Source: CAIWHR01 sp963734575 (GTDB lineage Bacteria > Pseudomonadota > Gammaproteobacteria > Burkholderiales > Casimicrobiaceae). Taken from it: a stretch of 64,000 nt of DNA. A program made the translations under genes and the position numbers. Under the pieces are notes generated by a model, which had not been told where the DNA came from, did no database searches, and saw nothing but the letters and a program-made list of their open reading frames with translations. The stretch is taken from NCBI GenBank assembly GCA_963734575.1, contig CAVTHT010000013.1, positions 62,001 to 126,000 of the forward strand, given 5' to 3'. Shown piece after piece: positions 7,378 to 17,086 of the stretch; within the stretch, counting starts at the first letter, position 1, and the number at the start of each line of letters is the position of its first letter.

Positions 7378-9347
7378 GTGCAGAACACCACCCGTTTTTC
7401 CAGCGATCGTGCGCTGGATGTCATCTGCCTCGGCCGCTTCGCGGTCGATTTCTATGCGCAGCAGATCGGCGCACGGCTCGAGGACGTCGCGAGCTTCGCG
7501 AAGTACCTCGGCGGCTCGTCGGCGAACACCGCATTCGGCTGTGCACGCCTCGGCCTGCGCGCCGGCGCTGATCTCGCGCGTCGGCGACGACGCGCTGGGG
7601 CGCTTCCTGACCGAGACGATGGTGAAGGAAGGCTGCGACGTCAGCCACGTCGGCGTCGATCCGGATCGTCTGACCGGTGCGGTGGTGCTCGGGATCAAGG
7701 ACCAGGAAACGTTCCCGCTCATCTTCCTGCGCGAGAACTGCGCGGACATGGCGATCGCGGACGGCGATGTCGAGGAGCGGTTCATCGCGTCGAGCCGCGC
7801 GCTGCTCATCACCGGCACCCATTTCTCGACGGAGCACGTCGCCCGCATCAGCAATCTCGCCCTGGACCATGCGCGCCGCAACGACGTGCGCACGATCCTC
7901 GACATCGATTACCGGCCCGTGCTCTGGGGGCTCACCAAGCGTGGCGATGGCGAGACGCGCTACATCCGGTCGGACACCGTCACCGCGCACCTGCAGCGGA
8001 TGTTGCCGAAGTTCGATCTCGTGATCGGCACGATCGAGGAGTTCGCGATCGCGGGCGGCAGCACCGACATCATGGCGGCATTGCGCACCGTCCGCGGCCT
8101 CACGCATGCCGTGCTGGTCGTGAAGCGCGGCCCGCTGGGTTGCGCCGTCATCGCCGGTGACGTGCCCGCGTCGCTCGACGAAGCGTTCAACGGTCCCGGC
8201 GTCGAGGTGGAGGTGCTGAACGTGCTCGGCGCCGGCGACGCCTTCTCGGCCGGCTTCCTGTCGGGCTGGGTGCGCGGCGAGGACTACGCGCAATGCACGC
8301 GCTACGCCAATGCGTGCGGCGCGCTCGTCGTGTCGCGCCACGGCTGTGCGCCGGCGATGCCCACGCGTCCGGAGCTGGATCATTTCCTTGCGCATGCGGA
8401 CACGATCACCCGGCCCGATCAGGATGCGACGCTCACGCGCCTGCACCGGGTCACGGCGCCGCGGGCCGTGCGCGACGAGGTGTTCGCATTCGCGTTCGAT
8501 CACCGGCCGCAGTTTCTTCGAGCTCGCGCGTGCCGGTGGCGCCGACGAATCGCGCGTCCCGCGCCTGAAGCAACTGTTCGTCGAAGCGCTGGCCGGCGTC
8601 GCGGCGCGCCCCGGACTCGAGGGCCGCGTGGGCATGCTGTGCGATGACCGCTACGGCCAGCGCGCGCTCGATGCCGCAACGGGTCGCGGCTGGTGGATCG
8701 GCAGGCCCGTCGAGCTGCCGGGCTCGCGCCCGCTCGAGTTCGAGCGCGGTCGCTCCGTCGGCACGACCCTCGTCTCGTGGCCGCTCGAGCAGGTGGTGAA
8801 GTGCCTGGTGCACTACCACCCGGACGATCCGGTCGAGCTTCGGCTGGAGCAGGAGGCGCAGGTGCGCGCGCTGTACGACGCGGTGCAGGTGAGCGGGCAC
8901 GAGCTCCTGCTGGAAGTGATCTGCCCGCGCGACATGCCGCGCGACCCCGATGCGATCCTCCGGTCGTTGAAGCGCTTCTACAACCTGGGCATCCATCCGG
9001 AATGGTGGAAGCTCGAGCCGATGGACGAGGCACAGTGGAGCGCCGTCGATGCGCTCCTCGCCGAGCGCGACCCGTATTGCCGCGGCGTGCTGCTGCTGGG
9101 CCTCGGCGCGAGCCTCGACGAGCTGGCGTGGGGCTTTCGTGCCGCGCGTGCATCGCGCAGCTGTCGCGGTTTCGCCGTCGGCCGCACCATCTTCGAGGCG
9201 CCGGCGCGCGAATGGCTCGCGGGCGCGATCGACGATGCGACGCTGCAACGGCGGGTGCAGGAAACCTACCTTGCGCTGGTGGATGCGTGGAACAGCGCGT
9301 CGTCCCGCGTGCCGCACGCGGGGTGTGCAAGCGCGGCGTTGCCATGA
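7378..9347 (+). CDS. iolC: 5-dehydro-2-deoxygluconokinase fused to DUF2090 (IolC-type; two frame shifts)
   Basis: The N-terminal half is a PfkB-family sugar kinase: DVICLGRFAVDFYAQQIGAR, KYLGGSSANTAFGCARLGLR and the catalytic ATP/anion-hole motif VLGAGDAFSAGFLSGW. It phosphorylates 2-deoxy-5-keto-gluconate. The C-terminal half is DUF2090 (FAFDHR, VEALAGVAARPGLEGRVGML, GRTIFEAPAREWLAG), an aldolase-like TIM barrel thought to act as the IolJ-type aldolase. IolC-DUF2090 fusions are common in proteobacterial inositol operons. Shifts near 7566 and 8514 (one extra base each) break the frame inside otherwise conserved sequence. The start is GTG at 7378. First gene of the iol operon; iolD follows after 27 bases. 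Confidence 0.9.
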
Positions 9348-9374
9348 CGATGTGCCGCGTGTGGTGACCACTCC

Positions 9375-11225
9375 ATGACGACCATCCGGCTCACCGCGGC
9401 GCAGGCGCTGGTGCGTTATCTCGCCGCCTTGCGCACCGTCGTCGAGGGCGACGAGGTCCCGCTTTTCGGTGGCGTGTTCGCGATCTTCGGCCATGGCAAC
9501 GTGGCCGGCATCGGCGAGGCGCTGTACGCACATCGCGACGAGCTGCCCACCTATCGCGCGCACAACGAGCAGGCAATGGCCCACGCCGCCATCGCCTTCG
9601 CCAAGGCCCACTTTCGGCGCCGGATGATGGCCTGCACGACGTCCATCGGACCGGGAGCGACGAACATGGTCACGGCCGCGGCGCTGGCGCACGTGAACCG
9701 GCTGCCGGTGCTGCTGCTGCCTGGTGACGTGTTCGTCTCGCGCGCCCCCGATCCGGTGCTGCAGCAGATCGAGGCCTTCGAGGACGGCACGGTGTCCGCC
9801 AACGATTGCTTCCGGCCGGTCTCGCGTTACTTCGATCGCATCGTGCGTCCGGAGCAGCTGCTCACGGCCCTGCCGCGGGCCGTGCACGTGCTGACCGATC
9901 CCGCCCGCTGCGGCCCGGTCACGCTGGCGTTCCCGCAGGACGTCCAGACGATGGCGTGGGACTGGCCGGCGGAATTCTTCAAGCCCGCGCTCGTCAGCGT
10001 GCGCGCGCAGCCGCCGGACGCCGACGAGCTTGCGCGGGCGGCCGCGCTGCTGCGCGATGCCCGGCGGCCGATCATCGTCGCCGGCGGTGGCGTGCTCTAC
10101 AGCGGCGCGGCCGCCGCGCTGCGCGAATTCGCCGAGCGACACGGCGTGCCCGTCACCGAAACGCAGGCAGGGAAAAGCGCCGTGCCGTGGGACCATCCGT
10201 TGCAGCTCGGCGCCGTCGGGGTGACGGGCTCGACCGCCTGCACCGCGCTGGGCGTGGAGACCGACCTCGTATTCGCGATCGGCACCCGGCTGCAGGACTT
10301 CACGACCGGCTCGCACGCGCACTTCACGCAGGCGCCACGGCTGAACCTCAACGCCAACGGCCTCGACGCCATCAAGTGGCATGGGAGCGATCTCGTGGCC
10401 GATGCGCGCGTCGGGCTCGAGATGCTTTCGGCATTGCTTGGCGACTGGAACGCGGACCCGGAGTGGACGGAGCGCGCCCGCGCCGCCGCGGCGCGCTGGC
10501 GCGACGAGGTTGCCGCGATCACCGGCCGCCGCGACGTGGGCTTGCCGTACGAGGGCGAGGTGATCGGCGCCGTGCAGCGGTCGATCGCCGACTCGCCGCG
10601 CGACGATGTGGTCGTCTGTGCCGCGGGGTCGTTGCCGGGCGAGCTGCACAAGCTCTGGCGCGCCGGTGCGCCCGGGGCGTATCACGTCGAGTACGGCTAC
10701 TCCTGCATGGGTTACGAGATCGCCGGCGGCATCGGAGTGAAGATGGCGCGGCCCGATCGCGAGGTGGTCGTCGTCATCGGCGATGGCAGCTATCTCATGC
10801 TCAATTCGGAGATCGCGACCTCGGTGATGCTCGGGCTGAAGCTCGTGATCGTCGTGCTCGACAACCGCGGCTTCGGCTGCATCAATCGCCTGCAGCAGGC
10901 CTGCGGCGGCGCGCCGTTCAACAACCTGCTAGACGACTGCCTTGCCGGCGCGGCGGGCGCACCGCAGATCGATTTCGCGGCGCATGCCATCGCGCTCGGC
11001 GCCGCAGCCGAGAACGTGCCGGACATTGCCGCGCTGGAAGCGGCGATGACGCGGGCGCGTGCCTCGGATCGTACTTACGTGGTCTGCATCCGCACGGATC
11101 CGCACCGCAGCACCGAAGCCGGCGGCGTGTGGTGGGAGGTGGCGGTGCCCGAGGTGTCGAGCCGGTCCGAGGTACAGCAGGCACGTGCCGATTACGAACG
11201 GCACGTGGAGAAGCAGCGGCCCTGA
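9375..11225 (+). CDS. iolD: 3D-(3,5/4)-trihydroxycyclohexane-1,2-dione hydrolase
   Basis: A 616-residue thiamine-diphosphate enzyme that opens the ring of the dehydrated inositol intermediate to give 5-deoxy-glucuronate. Architecture: N-terminal Pyr domain with THNEQAMAHAAIAFAK-like sequence containing the catalytic Glu (YRAHNEQAMAHAA), central domain (ADELARAAALLRDARRPIIV), and C-terminal PP domain with the ThDP/Mg motif GDGSYLMLNSEIATSVMLGL ending in DNRGFGCINRLQ. Length matches the IolD family. The frame is clean. It lies between iolC and iolE with short gaps, all on the plus strand. Confidence 0.96.
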   Translation: MTTIRLTAAQALVRYLAALRTVVEGDEVPLFGGVFAIFGHGNVAGIGEALYAHRDELPTYRAHNEQAMAHAAIAFAKAHFRRRMMACTTSIGPGATNMVTAAALAHVNRLPVLLLPGDVFVSRAPDPVLQQIEAFEDGTVSANDCFRPVSRYFDRIVRPEQLLTALPRAVHVLTDPARCGPVTLAFPQDVQTMAWDWPAEFFKPALVSVRAQPPDADELARAAALLRDARRPIIVAGGGVLYSGAAAALREFAERHGVPVTETQAGKSAVPWDHPLQLGAVGVTGSTACTALGVETDLVFAIGTRLQDFTTGSHAHFTQAPRLNLNANGLDAIKWHGSDLVADARVGLEMLSALLGDWNADPEWTERARAAAARWRDEVAAITGRRDVGLPYEGEVIGAVQRSIADSPRDDVVVCAAGSLPGELHKLWRAGAPGAYHVEYGYSCMGYEIAGGIGVKMARPDREVVVVIGDGSYLMLNSEIATSVMLGLKLVIVVLDNRGFGCINRLQQACGGAPFNNLLDDCLAGAAGAPQIDFAAHAIALGAAAENVPDIAALEAAMTRARASDRTYVVCIRTDPHRSTEAGGVWWEVAVPEVSSRSEVQQARADYERHVEKQRP

Positions 11226-11257
11226 GCGGGCGCGACGCAACGAGGCGAAACGACACG

Positions 11258-12172
11258 ATGAGCAAACTCGATGTGCGGATCGGCATCAATCCGATCTCGT
11301 GGAGCAACGACGACCTGCCTTCGCTAGGGGGCGAGATCCCCCTGGAGGTTGCGCTCACCGAGGGCAAGGCCATCGGCTACGAGGGCTTCGAGCTCGGCAA
11401 CAAGTTTCCGCGCGAGCCGAAAGCGCTCGGGCGCGTGCTGGCGGCGCACGATCTCGCCCTCGTGTCGGGCTGGTACTCGGGCCGGCTCGCGCGCCGTTCC
11501 GTCGACGAGGAGATCGCAGCGGTCGAACCGCACCTTCGACTGCTCGCGGAGAACGGCGCGACCGTGATGGTGTACGGCGAGGTCGCCGACTCGATCCAGG
11601 GTGCGCCTCTGCCGTTGTACAAGCGCCCGCGCTTCCTGCGCGACGACGACTGGGCGCGCTATGGCGAGCGCGTGACGGCCTTCGCACGGCATACGCTCGA
11701 GCACGGCGTGCGGCTCGCATATCACCACCACATGGGCGCCTACGTGCAGGCGCCCGATGACGTGGATCGCCTGATGGCCGTGGTGGGACAGGAGGTTGGA
11801 CTCCTTTTCGACACGGGCCACATGACGTTCGCCGGCGGCGATGCGGTGGCGATGCTGCGCAAGCATGCGGCGCGCGTGTGCCACGTGCATTGCAAGGACG
11901 TGCGTCCGGCGGTGCTGCAGCTGGCACGCAACCGCCAGTGGAGCTTCCTGGAGGCGGTGATCAACGGCGCGTTCACGGTGCCCGGCGACGGCACCGTGGA
12001 TTTCGGGGCGGTGCTCGACGTGCTGTGGGCGCATGACTACAAGGGCTGGCTCGTCGTCGAGGCCGAGCAGGATCCTTCCGTAGCGCCGAGCTATCGGTTC
12101 GCCGAGCAGGGCTATCGGCACCTGCGCGCGCTCCTCGACGGACAGGGCGCGCCGCAAAGGCAGGCGGCATGA
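11258..12172 (+). CDS. iolE: Inosose (2-keto-myo-inositol) dehydratase
   Basis: A 304-residue xylose-isomerase-like TIM-barrel protein. It dehydrates scyllo-inosose to 3,5/4-trihydroxycyclohexane-1,2-dione. Signature segments are RIGINPISWSNDDLPSLGG, EGFELGNKFPRE, LAYHHHMGAYVQ, LLFDTGHMTFAGG, HVHCKDVR and VEAEQDPSVAP; the His, Asp and Glu in these segments are the metal ligands of the family. Start ATG at 11258 follows iolD by 32 bases. The length is normal and the frame is intact. Confidence 0.95.
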   Translation: MSKLDVRIGINPISWSNDDLPSLGGEIPLEVALTEGKAIGYEGFELGNKFPREPKALGRVLAAHDLALVSGWYSGRLARRSVDEEIAAVEPHLRLLAENGATVMVYGEVADSIQGAPLPLYKRPRFLRDDDWARYGERVTAFARHTLEHGVRLAYHHHMGAYVQAPDDVDRLMAVVGQEVGLLFDTGHMTFAGGDAVAMLRKHAARVCHVHCKDVRPAVLQLARNRQWSFLEAVINGAFTVPGDGTVDFGAVLDVLWAHDYKGWLVVEAEQDPSVAPSYRFAEQGYRHLRALLDGQGAPQRQAA

Positions 12173-12224
12173 CGACGCTCGCTAGGCGTGGTTGCGGTGA
12201 TGGCACACATCGGCGGGCAGCGTC

Positions 12225-13016
12225 ATGAGCCTGCTCGTCAAGGCAGCGCCAGGACGCACGATCGTGGACGTGACGCCTGTGTCGGCGGGGTGGCACTACG
12301 TCGGGTTCGCGGCGTACCGGCTCGGCACCGACGAGAGCATCGAGCACGATCCGGACGGCCGCGAAGCTTGCATCATCGTGCTGGAAGGCACGGTGACCGT
12401 GGAGGCCGGCGGCCAGCGCTGGCAGGAGATCGGTGAGCGCCGCAGCGTGTTCGAGGAGCGATCGCCCTGCGCGGTGTACCTCCCGACACCCGCGAAGATC
12501 CGCATCGTCGCGCACACCGCGGCGGAGGTTGCCGTGGCGACGGCGCCCGCAGGCGAGCCGGCCCCGGCACGGCTCATCGAGCCCGCGGCGATGAAGCGGT
12601 CCGTCCGTGGCCATGGTTCGAACCAGCGCTTCATCTGCGACATCCTGCCGGAGACGGAGGTGGCAGCGCACCTGCTCGTGGTCGAGGTCCGCACACCGGC
12701 AGGTCACTCGTCGAGCTACCCGCCGCACAAGCACGACCGCGACGACGCGCCGAACGAGACGGCGCTGGAAGAGACCTACTACCACCGCATCGAGCCGCCG
12801 CAGGGCTTCGCCTTCCAGCGCGTGTACACCGACGATCGTACGATCGACGAGGCGATCACGGTGGAGAACCGCGATCTCGTGATGGTGCCGCGCGGCTACC
12901 ACCCCGTCGTCGTGCCGCACGGCTACGAATCGTATTACCTGAACGTCATGGCCGGCGCGAAGCGCGCCTGGCACTTCAAGAACGATCCTGCCCACGAGTG
13001 GATGCTGCAGCGCTGA
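12225..13016 (+). CDS. iolB: 5-deoxy-glucuronate isomerase
   Basis: A 263-residue bicupin protein of the KduI/IolB family that converts 5-deoxy-glucuronate to 2-deoxy-5-keto-gluconate, the IolC substrate. Family landmarks are WHYVGFAAYRLG, SSYPPHKHDRDD (metal-binding His cluster), ALEETYYHRIEPPQGFAFQR and VPRGYHPVVVPHGYESYYLN, with a normal C-terminal ending DPAHEWM. Length matches the family. The frame is intact. It follows iolE after 52 bases. Confidence 0.95.
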   Translation: MSLLVKAAPGRTIVDVTPVSAGWHYVGFAAYRLGTDESIEHDPDGREACIIVLEGTVTVEAGGQRWQEIGERRSVFEERSPCAVYLPTPAKIRIVAHTAAEVAVATAPAGEPAPARLIEPAAMKRSVRGHGSNQRFICDILPETEVAAHLLVVEVRTPAGHSSSYPPHKHDRDDAPNETALEETYYHRIEPPQGFAFQRVYTDDRTIDEAITVENRDLVMVPRGYHPVVVPHGYESYYLNVMAGAKRAWHFKNDPAHEWMLQR

Positions 13017-13048
13017 GCAGGCGCTCGCACGGCAAGAAGGAGCGAAGG

Positions 13049-14032
13049 ATGCAAGTGGCCCTGTTCGGTGCCGGAAGAATCGGCAAGATCCACGCCGGCA
13101 ATCTCGTGCGCCAGCCCGGCGTGCGCCTCGCGCACGTCGTCGACGTGAACGCGCCGGCGGCGCAGGCACTCGCGGCGCAATACGGTGCGCGCGTAAGCGA
13201 CGCGGAGACGGCGCTGCGCGATCCGGAGGTGCGCGCCGTGGTGATCGCATCCAGCACGGACACGCACGCGGATCTCCTCATGCGGGCCGCGGCCGCGCGC
13301 AAGGCGATCTTCTGCGAGAAGCCGGTGGACCTCGACCTCGCCCGGGCGCGCAGTTGCGCCGATGCCGTGAAGCAGGCCGGGGTGACGTGCCTCATCGGCT
13401 TCCAGCGGCGCTACGACCCAACGTTCGCCGCGGTGCGCGCGCGCATCGACGCGGGTGAGATCGGCACGCCGGAGATGCTCGTCGTGACGAGCCGCGATCC
13501 CGGCGCACCCCCCGTGGATTACATCCGCGTGTCGGGCGGCATCTTCAAGGACATGCTCATCCACGACTTCGACATCTTCCGCTGGATCCTCGGCGACGAA
13601 GCGAAGACGGTGTACGCGGCGGGGAGCTGCCTGACGGATCCCGCCATCGAAACGGCGGGCGACATCGATGCAACTGCGGTGACGCTTCGCACCCGCAGCG
13701 GTCGCCTCGCGCAGATCAACACCCTGCGCCGCGCCGCGTACGGATACGACCAGCGCTTCGAGGTGATCGGCAGCAAGGGCATGCTCCAGGCCGGCAATCA
13801 TCGGCCCACGGAGGTGACGGCGGCGACCGCGCAAAGCGTGAGCAACGACCTGCCGGAGCACTTCTTCCTCGAGCGCTATCGCGTCGCGTATGCGAACGAG
13901 ATGGCCCACTTCTTCGAAGCGCTCGCTGCGGGTACGCCCGTGCGTACGACCATCGAGGATGGCGTGAAGGCGCTCGAGCTCGCCGACGCCGCCACGCGTT
14001 CCTGGCGCGAGCGGCGGATGATCGAGCTGTGA
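13049..14032 (+). CDS. iolG: Inositol 2-dehydrogenase (Gfo/Idh/MocA family)
   Basis: A 327-residue NAD-dependent dehydrogenase oxidising myo-inositol to scyllo-inosose, the first pathway step. It has an N-terminal Rossmann fold VALFGAGRIGKIHAGN, then VIASSTDTHADLL, the EKPVDLDLARAR motif with the conserved catalytic Lys, GFQRRYDPTF and the GGIFKDMLIHDFDIFRWILG segment carrying the catalytic Asp and His. AAGGAGCG precedes ATG 13049, which fixes the start. A longer in-frame opening upstream is only overlap with iolB. Followed by a second family member. Confidence 0.92.
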   Translation: MQVALFGAGRIGKIHAGNLVRQPGVRLAHVVDVNAPAAQALAAQYGARVSDAETALRDPEVRAVVIASSTDTHADLLMRAAAARKAIFCEKPVDLDLARARSCADAVKQAGVTCLIGFQRRYDPTFAAVRARIDAGEIGTPEMLVVTSRDPGAPPVDYIRVSGGIFKDMLIHDFDIFRWILGDEAKTVYAAGSCLTDPAIETAGDIDATAVTLRTRSGRLAQINTLRRAAYGYDQRFEVIGSKGMLQAGNHRPTEVTAATAQSVSNDLPEHFFLERYRVAYANEMAHFFEALAAGTPVRTTIEDGVKALELADAATRSWRERRMIEL

Positions 14033-14057
14033 ACGCCGCGCTCACGGGTCGCGTGCG

Positions 14058-15080
14058 ATGAGCGGTGATCGCCTGCAGGTCGGCATCGCCGGACTCGGCC
14101 GCCTCGGCGCCCGCCATGCCCGCATGCTCGCGACGCGTGTGCCCAGTGCCGCGCTCGTGGCGGCGTGCAGCCCGGTTGCGGACGAGCGTGCATGGGTGGC
14201 GCGGGAGGTCGGCGTGCGCCACGTCTACGCCACTTATGCCGAATTGCTGGCGCATCCCGGCCTCGACGCCGTCGTGCTGGTCACGCCCACGACCGAGCAT
14301 GCGCAGCAGATCGTGCAGGCGCTCGCGGCGGGCAAGCACGTGTTCAGCGAGAAGCCCACGTCGCTCAATCTGGACGACTGCCGCCGCGTCGAGGACGCCG
14401 CCGCTCGCCATGTCGACCGCAAGGTGCTGATCGGCTACGTGCGCCGGTTCGACCCGAGCTATCGCGATGCGTACGAGAAGGTGGCGCGCGGTGACGTCGG
14501 CGCGCCGTTCCTGGTTCGCTCCCACACCCTCGACAAGAACGATCCGTCGGGCTTCTTCGTGCGCTTCGCGCCGACGAGCGGTGGCATCTTCCTCGACATG
14601 AGCGTGCACGACATCGATGCGGCGCGCTGGTTCCTCGGCGGCCCGAAGCCGCTGCGCGTCTTCGCGACGGGCACCGTTGCCGTCCACGAGGGCCTCAAGG
14701 CCTGCGGCGACCTCGACAACGGCATGGCGCTGTGCGAGTTCGAAGGCGGAAAGATCGCCTGCTTCCAGGCATCGCGGACGATGGCGCACGGACACGAGTC
14801 GATGACCGAGGTGATCGGCACCGCGGGACGCCTGACGATTGGTGGAAACCCCCGCCTGACCCGCGTCGAGATCGCCGATGCGCACGGCGTGCGCAACGAG
14901 TGCACGCCGACGTTCTACGAGCGCTTCGAGGAGGCGTTCGCCGCGGAGCTGAATGCATTCGTGGCTGCGGTCGTGCGCGGCGCGCCGCTGCCGCTCACGC
15001 TTGCCGATGCGACGGAAGCGACGCGCATCGGCATTGCCATCCAGGAATCCATTCGCACGCATCGGGCGGTCGAGCTCTGA
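14058..15080 (+). CDS. Second Gfo/Idh/MocA family dehydrogenase in iol operon
   Basis: A 340-residue paralogue of IolG with Rossmann start VGIAGLGRLGARHARMLATR, VLVTPTTEHA, EKPTSLNLDD, GYVRRFDPSYRDAYEK and GGIFLDMSVHDIDAARWFLG. The catalytic Lys, Asp and His of the family are all present. Two such dehydrogenases in one inositol operon usually mean that a second stereoisomer (scyllo- or D-chiro-inositol) or an inosose is used too; that is inference. It starts 25 bases after iolG stops. Confidence 0.85.
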   Translation: MSGDRLQVGIAGLGRLGARHARMLATRVPSAALVAACSPVADERAWVAREVGVRHVYATYAELLAHPGLDAVVLVTPTTEHAQQIVQALAAGKHVFSEKPTSLNLDDCRRVEDAAARHVDRKVLIGYVRRFDPSYRDAYEKVARGDVGAPFLVRSHTLDKNDPSGFFVRFAPTSGGIFLDMSVHDIDAARWFLGGPKPLRVFATGTVAVHEGLKACGDLDNGMALCEFEGGKIACFQASRTMAHGHESMTEVIGTAGRLTIGGNPRLTRVEIADAHGVRNECTPTFYERFEEAFAAELNAFVAAVVRGAPLPLTLADATEATRIGIAIQESIRTHRAVEL

Positions 15081-15163
15081 CGAGGCGCGCGGCGTCTGGC
15101 GCCTTGCGGTCCGGCCGCGTACAGTCACGCGAGCGGCGATCGACCGCGTCGGGAGGACAGTCC

Positions 15164-16186
15164 ATGAAATTCGTTTGCCGCGGCGCGCTCGCGCTCGCAT
15201 GGCTGGTGATGTCGGGTGCCGCGAGCGCCCAGGGGCAGGTGAACATGGTCTGCAGCGTGCAGATGCCCTGGTGCGAGGCCACGGCCGCCGCGTTCACGCG
15301 CGAGACCGGGATCAAGGTCGGCATCCAGCAGAAGAGCGCCGGGGAAGCGATGGCGCAGATTGCCGCCGAGAAGGCCAACCCCAAGCTGGACATCTGGTAC
15401 ACGGGGTCGGGCGACCCACACCTGCAGGCCGCCGAGATGGGCCTGACGGAGGAATACCGCTCGCCCATGCTCAAGGATCTGCATGAGTGGGCAGTGCGCC
15501 AGGCGGAGCAGTCCAAGTTCCGCACCGTCGGCGTGTACACGGGTGCGCTGGGCATCGGCTACAACCCCGAGATCCTCGCCAAGAAAAAGCTGCCCGAGCC
15601 CAAGTGCTGGGCGGACCTCGGCAAGCCCGAGTACCGGGAGGAAGTGCAGATGGCGAATCCGAACGCTTCCGGCACCGCCTACGCGACGATCGCGACGCTG
15701 GTGCAGATCTTCGGCGAGGACAAGGCGTTCGAGCTCCTGAAGGCGTGGCATCACAACATCAGCAACTATCCGCGCAATGGCGTCGGCGCGATCCGCGCGA
15801 CGGCGCGCGGCGAGAACGGCATCGCGGTGACGTTCCTGCACGACGGCATGAGCGAGATCGTGGGCGGCTTTCCGATCAAGCTGGTGGTTCCGTGCGAGGG
15901 CACGGGGTACGAGGTGGGCTCGATGAGCATCGTCAAGGGCGCGCGCAATCTCGACAACGCGAAGAAGTTCTACGATTGGGCGCTCACCCCCCCCGCGCAG
16001 CGCATCGGCGGCGACACCAAGAACTTCCAGACACCATCCAACAAGGCGACGCCCGCACCGCAGGGGGCGCCGGACCTCGGGACGCTCAAGCTCATCAACT
16101 ACGACTTCGCCAAGTACGGCAGCGCCGCCGAACGCAAGCGCCTGCTGGAAAAGTGGGACCGCGAAGTCGCCGCGCAGCCGCGCTGA
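15164..16186 (+). CDS. ABC transporter substrate-binding protein (FbpA/AfuA-like, family 1)
   Basis: A 340-residue periplasmic protein with a signal peptide ending ASAQGQ. The mature part resembles the ferric/2-aminoethylphosphonate/hexose-phosphate binding group: VNMVCSVQMPWCEATAAAF, AEKANPKLDIWYTGSGDPHL, GYNPEILAKKKLPEPKCWAD, MANPNASGTAYATIATLVQI and NPRNGVGAIRATARGENGIA-like sequence. There are no conserved iron-binding Tyr pairs that I can place with confidence. Its position between the iol genes and a phosphatase suggests uptake of an inositol phosphate or related organic ligand (the AfuA relative binds sugar phosphates). No permease or ATPase genes adjoin it. Confidence 0.85.
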   Translation: MKFVCRGALALAWLVMSGAASAQGQVNMVCSVQMPWCEATAAAFTRETGIKVGIQQKSAGEAMAQIAAEKANPKLDIWYTGSGDPHLQAAEMGLTEEYRSPMLKDLHEWAVRQAEQSKFRTVGVYTGALGIGYNPEILAKKKLPEPKCWADLGKPEYREEVQMANPNASGTAYATIATLVQIFGEDKAFELLKAWHHNISNYPRNGVGAIRATARGENGIAVTFLHDGMSEIVGGFPIKLVVPCEGTGYEVGSMSIVKGARNLDNAKKFYDWALTPPAQRIGGDTKNFQTPSNKATPAPQGAPDLGTLKLINYDFAKYGSAAERKRLLEKWDREVAAQPR

Positions 16187-16202
16187 ACGCTGCGAGGAGC
16201 CG

Positions 16203-17072
16203 ATGTCGAACGACCGTCGCTATGCCCTGGTTCAGCGCCTCGCGCGCTCCGCCGGCGCGCTCGCGCTCGATTTCTGGCGCAATCGCGAGCGGCTGGTCGT
16301 CGAGCTGAAGGGGCCGCGCGATTTCGTGAGTCGCGCCGACCGTGACGTCGAGGCGTTCATCCGTGGCGAAATCGCGCGCGAGTTTCCCGACGACGGGTTC
16401 CTGGGCGAGGAGAGCGCATCTCGCTACCAGGGGGAGAAGAACCTCTGGATCGTCGATCCCATCGACGGCACGCACAATTTCCTGCGCGGGATCGCGTACT
16501 GGTGCGTGTCGATCGCCTATGTGGAGAACGGCGTGCGCACGCTGGGGGCGGTTTACGATCCGCCCCACGACGAGCTCTTCCACGTCCATCGCGGGCACGG
16601 GGCGTGGCGGGTGGGCGCGAACGGCGAGTCGCGCATCGCCGCGGGACGGCCCGACGGCCTCAACGGCGCAATCGTCGCCGTCGGCCATCACGATCGTTAT
16701 CCGGATCCGCGCTACGTGGAGATCCGGCGCGCGCTGATGGGCACCAACTCGGCATTCCGTAATTTCGGCTCGGCGGCACTCCAGCTCGCACACGTCGCCG
16801 ATGGCAGGCTCGATGCGTTCGTCGAGCTGTCGCTGTCGGCGTGGGACGTGATGGCGGGGCTGCTGCTCGTCGAGGAAGCCGGCGGATGCGTAGGCCCGTT
16901 CCCCGGTCCGGCGGGCATCACCGGTCGCGCCCCGGTCGTCGCGACCGCGGCATCGATCGGCGACGTGCTGTCGGAGATCGTCGGCAGTTGCGCCGAGCTT
17001 GCGCGGGGCGATTCGCCGATCGAGGAGATCGTGCAAGCCCCACCCAGCGAGCCGCAGGACCCAACCGGCTGA
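16203..17072 (+). CDS. Inositol monophosphatase family protein
   Basis: A 289-residue Mg-dependent phosphatase of the IMPase/SuhB/FBPase superfamily. The first metal site is GEESA, the second is WIVDPIDGTHNFLRG, and the C-terminal metal ligand lies in LSAWDVMAGLLLVEEAGG. All catalytic acidic residues are visible. It hydrolyses inositol (or similar) phosphates. It follows the binding-protein gene after 16 bases and is the last gene of the iol strand, which would let the operon feed on phosphorylated inositol. A long REP cluster begins 15 bases after its stop. Confidence 0.9.
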   Translation: MSNDRRYALVQRLARSAGALALDFWRNRERLVVELKGPRDFVSRADRDVEAFIRGEIAREFPDDGFLGEESASRYQGEKNLWIVDPIDGTHNFLRGIAYWCVSIAYVENGVRTLGAVYDPPHDELFHVHRGHGAWRVGANGESRIAAGRPDGLNGAIVAVGHHDRYPDPRYVEIRRALMGTNSAFRNFGSAALQLAHVADGRLDAFVELSLSAWDVMAGLLLVEEAGGCVGPFPGPAGITGRAPVVATAASIGDVLSEIVGSCAELARGDSPIEEIVQAPPSEPQDPTG

Positions 17073-17086
17073 GATTGCTCGTCGTC

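Noticed and set aside
8451..10685. Long open frame (744 codons) on the minus strand across iolC and iolD
   Set aside because: It is antisense to clearly conserved iol genes and its composition is Arg/Ala/His-rich, as expected from high-GC codon shadows.
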